11,971 bases of DNA from the NCBI GenBank assembly GCA_038868255.1, contig JAWCTJ010000039.1:1-11971 (forward strand). The letters run 5' to 3'. Shown piece after piece: positions 5,949 through 11,971 of this stretch. Positions within the stretch are counted from its first letter, which is position 1. Each line of letters starts with the position of its first letter. This DNA is from DRVV01 sp038868255 (lineage in GTDB: Archaea; Thermoproteota; Bathyarchaeia; Bathyarchaeales; Bathycorpusculaceae). Below the pieces are notes generated by a model, which saw only the letters and a program-made list of their open reading frames with translations, was not told the origin of the DNA and did not search any database. A program made the translations under genes and the position numbers.

Positions 5949-7549
5949 AGCACTCCATCTCCTCAGCGCTTATACTGCTTCTAGCCCTCGCTCTGAGGCT
6001 TTATCCCACATTATCCAGCGGGATGCCCTTCTCCACAGATGGCTGGGGCCCGATAAGAAACGCTGAGGGCATAATCGCCTATTCGCCCGTGGACTTAAGC
6101 AACGAAACAGTCTTCGACGGCTATCACAACTATTGGCCAGCGGTAAGCCTCTTCGGCGCTTTTCTTACCCATGTAACCGGGCTTGAACCAGTAAGCGCAA
6201 TGTCCACGGGGATCCCCACAGTATCCGCCCTAACCGTGCTCATATTCTACACTCTTGTTAAGAGGCTCAGCGGCAACAGCGGATTAGCCCTTGTCTCCGC
6301 GCTTCTGCTGGCAGTTATATACCCCCACTCCATGTTCACAGCGGGAGTTACAAAGGAGACCTATGCCACTCCAATATACCTCACGGTGATGCTGCTTTTC
6401 CTAGGATATGGAAAAATCAGAGAAACCCTCCTGTTCACAATAGCCTCCATCGCGTTGGTTATGGCGCATCACCTAACAGCCCTGGCAGCTGCCGCCGTGC
6501 TCTTCACCATAGCCGCAGGCTTGGCTGCAAGCAACTTTAAAACAGGTAGAAGCATCGAAAAGTCAAACTTCACGCCAGCTATGGTGTTGGCAGTCGCTGC
6601 TGGGCTGTACCTTGAATTCTACGCCTACAAGGGTTTGATTGCAAGGATAACCCTGACTCCGAGCGATGTGTTTTCAGCATTGTCATATCAGGTTGTTGCA
6701 TTCGCCGCAGCCCTCTATCTCATCCTGAGAAAACCCAAGCCCTCAAGGTTTAAGAGCGCTTTAAAATGCATAGCCATACCTCTCACTGTGCTATTTATAG
6801 TATTGCTCTGCACGAGAAGGGCTATAATTCCAGGCGCCCCCACTCTTCCAGCCCACTATCTGGCTTATGCTGCACCGTTTATTGCAGCCGCGCCCCTAAC
6901 GGTTCTCGGCGCCGGAGAAATCATGAAAAGCCGAAACTCCAAATGCCTTATCCCCGCCTTCTGGATCTCCACCCTCTTGGGGCTTGAGGGATACGCCATA
7001 TTCGGCGCTCCACCCTTAGGGCTATCCCTTATGTACCGGATTTTAAACTTGATAACCGTTCCCCTGGCAATATTATGCGCAGCAGGGATTTACAGGATTG
7101 CCTCAGGCGGCTCCAGTAGGGGATTATGGAAAATCGCAGCTTCAGCCCTCCTAATCTTCATAGCTGCCTCAAACATCTATAATGTGTATGCATCTGTCGC
7201 CCTAAAGGAGCGCTACATGGGATACTTCTGGACATATACACAGCAGGAATTCTCAGCTGCAAAGTGGCTGTCGAAAAACGCTAATCAGACAGTAGCTGGA
7301 GATGTAAAGGTCTATTACATGCTAAGGGAGTATTTCAGCTTGAAAGTTGACGCTGCTCAAGCCCTAAAGTACCTTTACGGCGAAACCTCCAGCCCTCCAT
7401 CCTTGCTCGTAATATATGATTTAATGGCTGATAACGGCTTTGTGATCTATGGGGGATACAGCGTAGATCTTCCAGGAGGCTGGGCTGAGAAAACAGTCTG
7501 CTTAAGCCAGATTTACTCTAACAGCTTCGTCAAAATTTACATGGGATGA
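5945..7549 (+). CDS. GT-C-like multi-spanning membrane glycosyltransferase
   Basis: 534 residues. About ten or more hydrophobic segments fill residues 5-425, and a soluble C-terminal domain follows (about 430-534). The first external loop has an Asp in STDGWGP (D32), where GT-C enzymes of the PMT/ArnT/AglB kind carry their catalytic acid. Further family-like features are VTKETYATP (135-143) and AHHLTAL (174-180). The tail begins QEFSAAKWLSKN, resembling the external domain of dolichyl-phosphate-dependent transferases. The probable role is transfer of a lipid-linked sugar to an extracytoplasmic acceptor. The exact donor and acceptor are unknown, and no WWDYG motif of oligosaccharyltransferases is present. 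It is joined to both neighbours by ATGA overlaps, so its position between an ABC permease and its ATPase is real. Confidence 0.7.
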   Translation: MKHSISSALILLLALALRLYPTLSSGMPFSTDGWGPIRNAEGIIAYSPVDLSNETVFDGYHNYWPAVSLFGAFLTHVTGLEPVSAMSTGIPTVSALTVLIFYTLVKRLSGNSGLALVSALLLAVIYPHSMFTAGVTKETYATPIYLTVMLLFLGYGKIRETLLFTIASIALVMAHHLTALAAAAVLFTIAAGLAASNFKTGRSIEKSNFTPAMVLAVAAGLYLEFYAYKGLIARITLTPSDVFSALSYQVVAFAAALYLILRKPKPSRFKSALKCIAIPLTVLFIVLLCTRRAIIPGAPTLPAHYLAYAAPFIAAAPLTVLGAGEIMKSRNSKCLIPAFWISTLLGLEGYAIFGAPPLGLSLMYRILNLITVPLAILCAAGIYRIASGGSSRGLWKIAASALLIFIAASNIYNVYASVALKERYMGYFWTYTQQEFSAAKWLSKNANQTVAGDVKVYYMLREYFSLKVDAAQALKYLYGETSSPPSLLVIYDLMADNGFVIYGGYSVDLPGGWAEKTVCLSQIYSNSFVKIYMG

Positions 7550-8247
7550 ACCCTATTATGCATGATGGTGGAATCCCCTCCTTGACATCCCTAATAGAAC
7601 TCCACAACGTGTGGAAAAACTACGGAGGCTCCGAAATCCTTAGAGGCGTAAACCTCACCGTGGATGAGGGTGAGTTCATCTCCATCAGAGGCAAGTCAGG
7701 AGTTGGAAAGACAACCCTGCTCAGAATCATCGGACTGCTTGAAACCCCGGACCATGGCGAGGTGAAGATTCTCGGTAAAAACCTAAGCCAACTGAGCGAC
7801 GATGAAAAGTCAAGGCTTAGGCTTCGAGCTATAGGATTCGTCTTCCAATTCTTCAACCTCATCCCCTCGCTCACAGTTCTGGAAAATATTGAGCTTCCCC
7901 TCGCCCTAGCCGGAGTTAGAAAGCAGGAGCGCCTAAGAAGAGCCCGGGAGCTTCTCAACTACTTCGGCCTCGCAAACCTGGCCGAGCGCTTCCCAGAAAC
8001 CCTGAGCGGCGGGGAGAGGCAGCGTATAGCCGTGATCCGAGCGCTAGTTAACAATCCAAAGATAATATTGGCCGACGAGCCAACCTCAAGCATAGATGAA
8101 GAAAACTCCCAACTCCTAATAGGATTGCTGAAGAGAATCAACGCTGAAAGGAAAGTGACAATACTGCTTACAACCACAGACCTCTATGAGGGCCTCCCCA
8201 CAAACAGGGATTACATCCTTAAGGAAGGCCGCCTTCAAACACCTTAA
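7546..8247 (+). CDS. ABC transporter ATPase, LolD/MacB type, with altered H-loop
   Basis: 233 residues. Walker A GKSGVGKTT (49-57), Q-loop Q101 in FVFQFFNL, signature LSGGERQR (153-160), Walker B IILADEPT (173-180) and D-loop SSID are all present. The subfamily and length fit LolD/MacB-like ATPases that pair with FtsX-type permeases, here the one at 4782-5948. The switch histidine, normally in a THD context after Walker B, is replaced: the sequence reads LLTTTD and T211 (codon 8176-8178) takes its place. Catalysis may therefore be slow or differently controlled. The ATG overlaps the preceding stop (ATGA). A second in-frame ATG (residue 5) lies 12 nt downstream and could also be used. It is the last gene of the operon; a 133-nt gap follows. 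Confidence 0.93.
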   Translation: MNPIMHDGGIPSLTSLIELHNVWKNYGGSEILRGVNLTVDEGEFISIRGKSGVGKTTLLRIIGLLETPDHGEVKILGKNLSQLSDDEKSRLRLRAIGFVFQFFNLIPSLTVLENIELPLALAGVRKQERLRRARELLNYFGLANLAERFPETLSGGERQRIAVIRALVNNPKIILADEPTSSIDEENSQLLIGLLKRINAERKVTILLTTTDLYEGLPTNRDYILKEGRLQTP

Positions 8248-8332
8248 ACTAAAAAGCACAAGTCCTCACTTCCCAATCCATCCTCCGCCTAGCCCTTCTA
8301 GACGCCTTTTAGAAAGTTTTAAAATACAACAC

Positions 8333-8343
8333 AAATTATAAAG
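8333..8343 (+). promoter_or_regulatory. TATA-like element for the CoA ligase
   Basis: AAATTATAAAG lies in the AT-rich part of the 133-nt gap. Initiation about 26 nt on gives a start near 8364, just before the ribosome-binding site at 8366-8373. Unlike several genes here, this one would have a short leader. Confidence 0.4.
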
Positions 8344-8365
8344 GTACACTAAAAATGTAAGGGTT

Positions 8366-8373
8366 GGGAGGGA
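8366..8373 (+). promoter_or_regulatory. Strong Shine-Dalgarno that decides a TTG start
   Basis: GGGAGGGA lies seven bases before TTG8381. The ATG at 8377 is only three bases away and is in another frame that stops after five codons. Spacing and frame both favour the TTG. This is the clearest ribosome-binding site in the window. Confidence 0.6.
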
Positions 8374-8380
8374 TTCATGG

Positions 8381-10015
8381 TTGACCTTCACTGAGAAGTA
8401 CGGCCCTCCCAGGAGCCTATGGCCCAAGTTTTGCATGGATTTTCCAGAAGCCCAGCAGTGGCCCTCTAAAATTAATGCGGCGGAGTTTCTCGTTGACAGG
8501 CAGGTTAAGATGGGAAAGGGCGGGAACACAGCCATCCTATATAGGGAAAGGAGAATCACCTTTGAAGAGCTTCAGCGGATGAGTAACAGCTTCGGCAACG
8601 CCCTGAAAAGCCTAGGCGTGGGCGCTGGAGACCGGGTGATGATAGGGTTGCCCAACATTCCAGAGTTCATAATAAGCGAGCTTGCCGCGTTAAAGCTGGG
8701 TGCAATATGCGTTCTCATACATCCATTATGGAGGGCTAGGGAAATATGCTATATAGCCGAGGACTCTGAAGCCGCGGTTTTCATCACAAACTCCAAGGTG
8801 CTTATGGAGGTTGAGAGGGCCGGCGCCCCTATGAAAACCATGAAGCACATAATCCTGGTGGACGGCTCAGGCGGCGCTCACTTGGCATTTGAAGATTTGA
8901 TGAATCAGTTTAAGCATGCTGATTCCCTGGATCCCGTCATGGTGGATTTTGATGAAACCGCCTTTCTCCAGTACACCTCAGGCACAACGGGTCCTCCTAA
9001 GGGATGTATGCACACGCATGGAGCCTATCTTGTGGCTGGAGAATGCTTTGCAAGGAAGATTCTGGCTTCAAGTGAGCGTGATGTGTGGGGTGGCCCCGTA
9101 AGCATCGTTTTCTCCTTTGGGCATCACGCCTTCATAGCGGACCCATTCTATAATGGATCCGCCTCATCATTGTATGGCGAGGGAAAATTTGATCCAGCGT
9201 ACATGTTTGAGCTTATAGAGGAACATCGGATAACCATCCTATGCGCTGTTCCAACCGCCTACAGGATAATGGTGGCGCAGACAGGGATGCGGGGAAAATA
9301 CGATTTCAGCTCCCTTAGGGTATGCGTAACCGGCGGGGAGCATTGCCCAGCCCTTCTCCACAACAAAATTAGAGAGTTCTTCGGCTGTGAGGTGCTGAAC
9401 CATATAGGATGCACTGAAATGCATAATGCCTTCATATCTGAAAGGTTTGACAGGGTTAACCCCGGATCGCTGGGCATTCCCGTGCCGGGATACACCGTTA
9501 GGGTGGTTGATGACTCTGGAAAGGATCTGCCTCCAGGCGAGATTGGGCATCTCGCTGTAATCGGCCCCACGGGCACAAGGTACTGGAAAAAACTGGACAA
9601 ACAGGCTGAATCCGTCAGGGATGGGTGGAACTACACCGGAGACATGATTTACATGGATGAGAAGGGCTACTTCTGGTACGTTAGCAGAAGCGACGACATA
9701 ATAAAGACTTCCGCGTATAGGGTGCAGCCTCATGAGATAGAGGAGGCATTGCTGAGCCATCCTGCTGTAAGTGAAGTTGCAGTCGTCGGAGTGCCTGATG
9801 CTGAACGCGGCCAAGCGATTGCAGCCTTCATTGTCCTTAAAAATGCCTATCAACCAAGCGACATGCTTAAGGATGAATTAAGAAACCACGTTAAGGCTCA
9901 CATAGCTCCCTATAAAGTTCCTAAACTAATTGAGTTCACCAGGGACTTGCCTAAAACTGAAACTGGGAAAATAAAAAGAAGCGAGCTGAGGAAAAGGTTC
10001 ACAGGGGAAAGTTGA
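8381..10015 (+). CDS. Acyl/aryl-CoA ligase (AMP-forming, ANL superfamily)
   Basis: 544 residues, full length for the family. It activates a carboxylic acid to an acyl-AMP and then to a CoA thioester. Core motifs appear in order: the P-loop-like YTSGTTGPPKG (198-208), GCTEMHNAF (343-351), YTGD (418-421), the hinge region SRSDDIIKTSAYRVQPHEIEEAL before the C-terminal domain, and PKTETGKIKR with the adenylation lysine K530. The overall pattern, including the TSAYRVQPHEIE hinge, resembles benzoate- and other aryl-CoA ligases more than acetyl-CoA synthetases, but substrate cannot be settled by eye. A UbiX gene lies convergently next to it, a link that fits aromatic acid metabolism. It has its own TATA element and a strong ribosome site. 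Confidence 0.93.
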   Translation: MTFTEKYGPPRSLWPKFCMDFPEAQQWPSKINAAEFLVDRQVKMGKGGNTAILYRERRITFEELQRMSNSFGNALKSLGVGAGDRVMIGLPNIPEFIISELAALKLGAICVLIHPLWRAREICYIAEDSEAAVFITNSKVLMEVERAGAPMKTMKHIILVDGSGGAHLAFEDLMNQFKHADSLDPVMVDFDETAFLQYTSGTTGPPKGCMHTHGAYLVAGECFARKILASSERDVWGGPVSIVFSFGHHAFIADPFYNGSASSLYGEGKFDPAYMFELIEEHRITILCAVPTAYRIMVAQTGMRGKYDFSSLRVCVTGGEHCPALLHNKIREFFGCEVLNHIGCTEMHNAFISERFDRVNPGSLGIPVPGYTVRVVDDSGKDLPPGEIGHLAVIGPTGTRYWKKLDKQAESVRDGWNYTGDMIYMDEKGYFWYVSRSDDIIKTSAYRVQPHEIEEALLSHPAVSEVAVVGVPDAERGQAIAAFIVLKNAYQPSDMLKDELRNHVKAHIAPYKVPKLIEFTRDLPKTETGKIKRSELRKRFTGES

Positions 10016-10066
10016 AGAGGCTTTAAATATTCGTATGTGCGGCGCATAATTGCCATGGTTGAGATT

Positions 10067-10627
10067 CTATACTTGTGCTTTCCACCTTTCATATAAATCA
10101 TGGCTTATTCCAAGGTGATCTAGAACACGCCCGACAACGTAGTTTACAAGGTCGCCTATGCTTTTTGGTTTTACATAAAAGGCTGGCATCGCCGGCAGGA
10201 TGATGGCTCCCGCCTCGGCTAGAGTAAGCATGTTCCTCAGGTGGATAATGTTCAGCGGGGTTTCCCTCGGAACCAGAACGAGCTTTCTCCTCTCTTTTAG
10301 GCTTACATCCGCCGCCCTCAAGAGCAGGTTGCCGGCGTAGCCTGTCGCTATGCCTGAAAGCGTTTTCATGCTGCATGGGATTATAACCATGCCGTCATGC
10401 TGGAAAGATCCGCTTGAAACAGGCGCAGTTAAATCCTCCACGTCATAGCATCTACTGGCTAACTTAACGATCTCCTCTCTGCTTAAGCCACACTCAGCCT
10501 TGGCTATTTCCACAGCTGCACTCGTAATTATCAGGTGAGTTTCAACATTCAGCTCCCTTAAAACTTCCAGAGTTCTTACTCCATAAATAATTCCGCTGGC
10601 TCCTGAAATGCCTACAATAACCCTCAT
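10067..10627 (-). CDS. ubiX: Flavin prenyltransferase UbiX/Pad1 family
   Basis: 186 residues, the usual length. UbiX joins a dimethylallyl group to reduced FMN, making the prenylated flavin used by UbiD-type (de)carboxylases. Family motifs are complete: GISGASG (6-12), SAA at 36-38, SGSF (72-75), PCSMKTLSGIATGY (84-97) and LKERRKLVLVPRETPL (110-125). The ATG start at 10627 is clear. A TATA-like TTTTTATT on the minus strand (about 10650-10660) sits about 27 nt upstream, so the mRNA may be leaderless. No UbiD partner lies in the window, and it must be elsewhere. It may serve quinone synthesis or aromatic acid (de)carboxylation; the CoA ligase next door leans towards the latter but does not prove it. 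Confidence 0.95.
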   Translation of the reverse strand: MRVIVGISGASGIIYGVRTLEVLRELNVETHLIITSAAVEIAKAECGLSREEIVKLASRCYDVEDLTAPVSSGSFQHDGMVIIPCSMKTLSGIATGYAGNLLLRAADVSLKERRKLVLVPRETPLNIIHLRNMLTLAEAGAIILPAMPAFYVKPKSIGDLVNYVVGRVLDHLGISHDLYERWKAQV

Positions 10628-10702
10628 GTGAGGGACTTTTAACGGCTGAAGAATAAAAATTTTTGCAAAAGACTCCTATTCAAGTAATCCTAAGGCTCAG
10701 CC

Positions 10703-10710
10703 TTTTATAG
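10703..10710 (+). promoter_or_regulatory. TATA-like element for the HEPN/MNT pair
   Basis: TTTTATAG is centred about 26 nt before the TTG at 10731, in the 103-nt divergent gap shared with ubiX. No ribosome-binding site precedes either TTG10731 or ATG10740. Confidence 0.4.
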
Positions 10711-10730
10711 GAATCTGTAAAATATATGAT

Positions 10731-11126
10731 TTGGTTAAGATGTCCTTTAAGGAAGCTGAAATTCTAAAGGAGCGGGCTGAAGCCTTCCTGGAAAATGCTG
10801 AGAGACTGGTTGCTGAGGGAAAATATGACTTGGCAGCTTTCTGTGTTGAGCAGTATTGCCAGCTCGCACTAAAGTATAAGCTCTTGTTGAAAACGGGGAC
10901 TTATCCGAGAATTCACTCAATTATTGGTCTACTGCGTCTGCTATCCGGTATCTCAAAGGATGCAGAAATTTTCGTTGAAGATGCAAACAACATCCTGTAT
11001 TTAACTAAAATCGAGGATGCATATATAGGCGCAAGATATCTTCCCAGACCCTACGAGGAGACAGAGGTGAAAGGCATGTTGAAATTTGCCAAAGAGGTGT
11101 TTAAGAAGGTTGTCGAGAGAATTTAG
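10731..11126 (+). CDS. HEPN-domain protein of a HEPN/MNT pair
   Basis: 131 residues, nearly all helical, in the pattern of the HEPN domain (FKEAEILKERAEAFLENAERLVAEGKYDLAAFCVEQYCQLALKYKLLL, then PRIHSIIGLLRLL). The nucleotidyltransferase gene that follows overlaps it by 17 nt, the usual partner arrangement. Toxic HEPN RNases carry an RX4-6H motif. Here the only histidine is H62, and the nearest arginine (R60) is two residues before it, so the motif is absent as written. It may be a non-RNase HEPN, such as a scaffold or nucleotide-binding partner. The TTG start fits the TATA spacing; ATG10740 in frame is the alternative and removes three residues. Confidence 0.83.
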   Translation: MVKMSFKEAEILKERAEAFLENAERLVAEGKYDLAAFCVEQYCQLALKYKLLLKTGTYPRIHSIIGLLRLLSGISKDAEIFVEDANNILYLTKIEDAYIGARYLPRPYEETEVKGMLKFAKEVFKKVVERI

Positions 11127-11451
11127 CTTATATTTAGAGTTTGGGAAAAAGAGGCTTAAGCAGCTTAAAAATTATAAACGTGTGGCTAGGGAGATAAAAA
11201 AACTAGCTCAGAAATACCTCGGGAACGTGGATGTTTATGTTTTCGGTTCAGTGATAGAAGGTAAGCCTGCAGCATCAAGTGACATTGATGTTCTGATAGT
11301 TAAAGATGAAATAGGCTCCGACGAAGCTTGCAAGTTTAAAACCTTAATACATGGATTAATAGACGCGCCTGTGGAGCTTCATGTAGTTTCAACCTACGAT
11401 TTTGAGAACTGGTATAAGCGATTCATCGATAAGCTGGAGAAAGTAGCCTAA
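11110..11451 (+). CDS. Minimal nucleotidyltransferase (MNT) of a HEPN/MNT pair
   Basis: 113 residues. It has the nucleotidyltransferase signature GS-X10-DxD (G46 S47, D58, D60), and a third acidic residue is likely E89 in PVELHVVS. In characterised HEPN/MNT systems the MNT modifies and neutralises the HEPN partner by adding AMP units. The start chosen is TTG11110, with GAGGTG 11 nt upstream and a 17-nt overlap with the HEPN gene. An in-frame TTG at 11086 would add eight residues and has no better site. The last 4 nt overlap the convergent primase-like gene. An intact active site beside a HEPN without its RNase motif is unusual if this is a toxin-antitoxin pair. Confidence 0.85.
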   Translation: MSREFSLYLEFGKKRLKQLKNYKRVAREIKKLAQKYLGNVDVYVFGSVIEGKPAASSDIDVLIVKDEIGSDEACKFKTLIHGLIDAPVELHVVSTYDFENWYKRFIDKLEKVA

Positions 11452-11971
11452 AACTTCTGAAGCCACCAGTTTATCTGCTGATCCAGCCTTTTTGTTTTCA
11501 GGCTTTTCCTTCTTAATGTCGCAGGGTAGCCTCCGACAGTCCGGTAGGCTTTTGCGGCTAAAGCGTCAGCTTCCCCCTTTTGGAAGTCTCGCCATGATGG
11601 GTTATGCCTAAAGTTCGCTGGTCTTATCCATTCCGGCGTGAAGTCGTCGATCTGGTTTGGTTTTATGCATATGCATACGACGTCCAGTTGACGGTGCAGG
11701 CTTAGCGGACATGTGAAAACTCTTCCAGCATCCATTCTATTTTCAACTTGCACGTTCGCCACCTTTAACTCTTCAATTATTTTCGACGCTGCTTTTATGT
11801 TCACGTACTCCACAATGGCATAGGCAAGGTCCAGCGGGTGGGCTTTGCTGATGACTGCTTCGGATATGGCCTCTTCATGAATGTGGATGTGGCACCCGTT
11901 TCCAGACCACTTTAAATAAACTGACTTTTCTACCCCCTCGCTTTCCAGTATGCGGAGGATCTCCTTTGCCG
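11448..11971 (-). CDS. AEP (archaeo-eukaryotic primase) superfamily-like protein (5' end missing)
   Basis: About 174 residues are visible. The frame stays open to the right edge of the window, so the GTG at 11813 is internal, not the start. The upstream part reads KWSGNGCHIHIHEEA (codons 11910 down to 11868), matching the small-subunit primase motif II pattern (SGxxGxHhh). Further on comes GRVFTCPLSLHRQLDVV, a strand with SLH-R resembling the later primase core region. The C-terminus is basic (RRKSLKTKRLDQQ). The catalytic DxD of motif I would lie outside the window, so activity cannot be judged. It may be a PriS-like or LigD-polymerase-like nucleic-acid polymerase. The call rests on these motifs only. 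Confidence 0.6.
   Translation of the reverse strand, partial: AKEILRILESEGVEKSVYLKWSGNGCHIHIHEEAISEAVISKAHPLDLAYAIVEYVNIKAASKIIEELKVANVQVENRMDAGRVFTCPLSLHRQLDVVCICIKPNQIDDFTPEWIRPANFRHNPSWRDFQKGEADALAAKAYRTVGGYPATLRRKSLKTKRLDQQINWWLQKF

Noticed and set aside
8295..8316. TTCTA...TAGAA inverted repeat after the ABC ATPase gene as a terminator
   Set aside because: Five-base stem with a long loop in AT-rich sequence; expected by chance.
8377..8394. ATG8377 as the start of the CoA ligase or of a leader peptide
   Set aside because: It is out of frame with the ligase and stops after five codons; spacing from the ribosome site favours TTG8381.
9239..9853. 204-codon minus-strand open frame inside the CoA ligase
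   Set aside because: The plus-strand frame has all ANL motifs across this stretch; the antisense frame has no recognisable domain and is a shadow.
10033..10048. TATG...CATA inverted repeat after the CoA ligase as a terminator
   Set aside because: The stem is only four base pairs and no T-rich tract follows; too weak to call.
10055..10096. Tiny frame after a TATA-like CTTTAAATA, reading MVEILYLCFPPFI
   Set aside because: 13 residues, overlaps the end of ubiX on the other strand and has no ribosome site or family; most likely chance.

Overview
The window is archaeal. The evidence is a membrane archaeosortase with its substrates, an AEP-superfamily primase-like gene, GT-C membrane glycosyltransferase-like and MacB-type ABC genes, TATA elements placed about 26 nt before start codons (leaderless transcripts) and frequent TTG starts. 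HEPN/MNT and UbiX genes fit but are not exclusive to archaea. The lineage cannot be fixed from sequence alone; an uncultured TACK-type archaeon (for example Bathyarchaeia) is a guess.

Layout. (1) 1-3631, plus strand: a protein-sorting island. It holds the C-terminal part of an archaeosortase with a Cys/Arg/His triad, a CARDB/Ig-like membrane protein, a secreted protein with a C-terminal sorting signal, a small membrane-anchored ectodomain protein and, behind its own promoter, a second paralogous sorted protein. Both sorted proteins end in IPDLPAG, a hydrophobic helix and basic residues, and share a 53-bp perfectly identical DNA block just ahead of that helix although the rest of the genes has diverged. 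(2) 3670-4691, minus strand: two coupled genes of unknown function, one of them a polytopic membrane protein. (3) 4782-8247, plus strand: three genes joined by ATGA overlaps, encoding a MacB/FtsX-type permease, a GT-C-like membrane glycosyltransferase and a LolD/MacB-type ATPase that lacks the usual H-loop histidine. (4) 8381-10627: an acyl/aryl-CoA ligase (plus) convergent with a UbiX flavin prenyltransferase (minus), suggesting aromatic or organic acid metabolism. (5) 10731-11971: a HEPN/MNT pair (plus) whose end overlaps by 4 nt a convergent primase-like gene that runs off the right edge.

How it may work together (inference). The archaeosortase would cut and re-anchor the two IPDLP proteins at the cell surface, with the two co-transcribed membrane proteins as accessory or surface partners. 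The downstream ABC/glycosyltransferase operon is also envelope-directed and could serve the same surface, but nothing in the sequence ties it to the sortase.

No tRNA, rRNA, CRISPR array or insertion sequence was seen. No gene-free stretch exceeds 300 bases; the longest, 577-797, is AT-rich and carries promoter elements and a palindrome.
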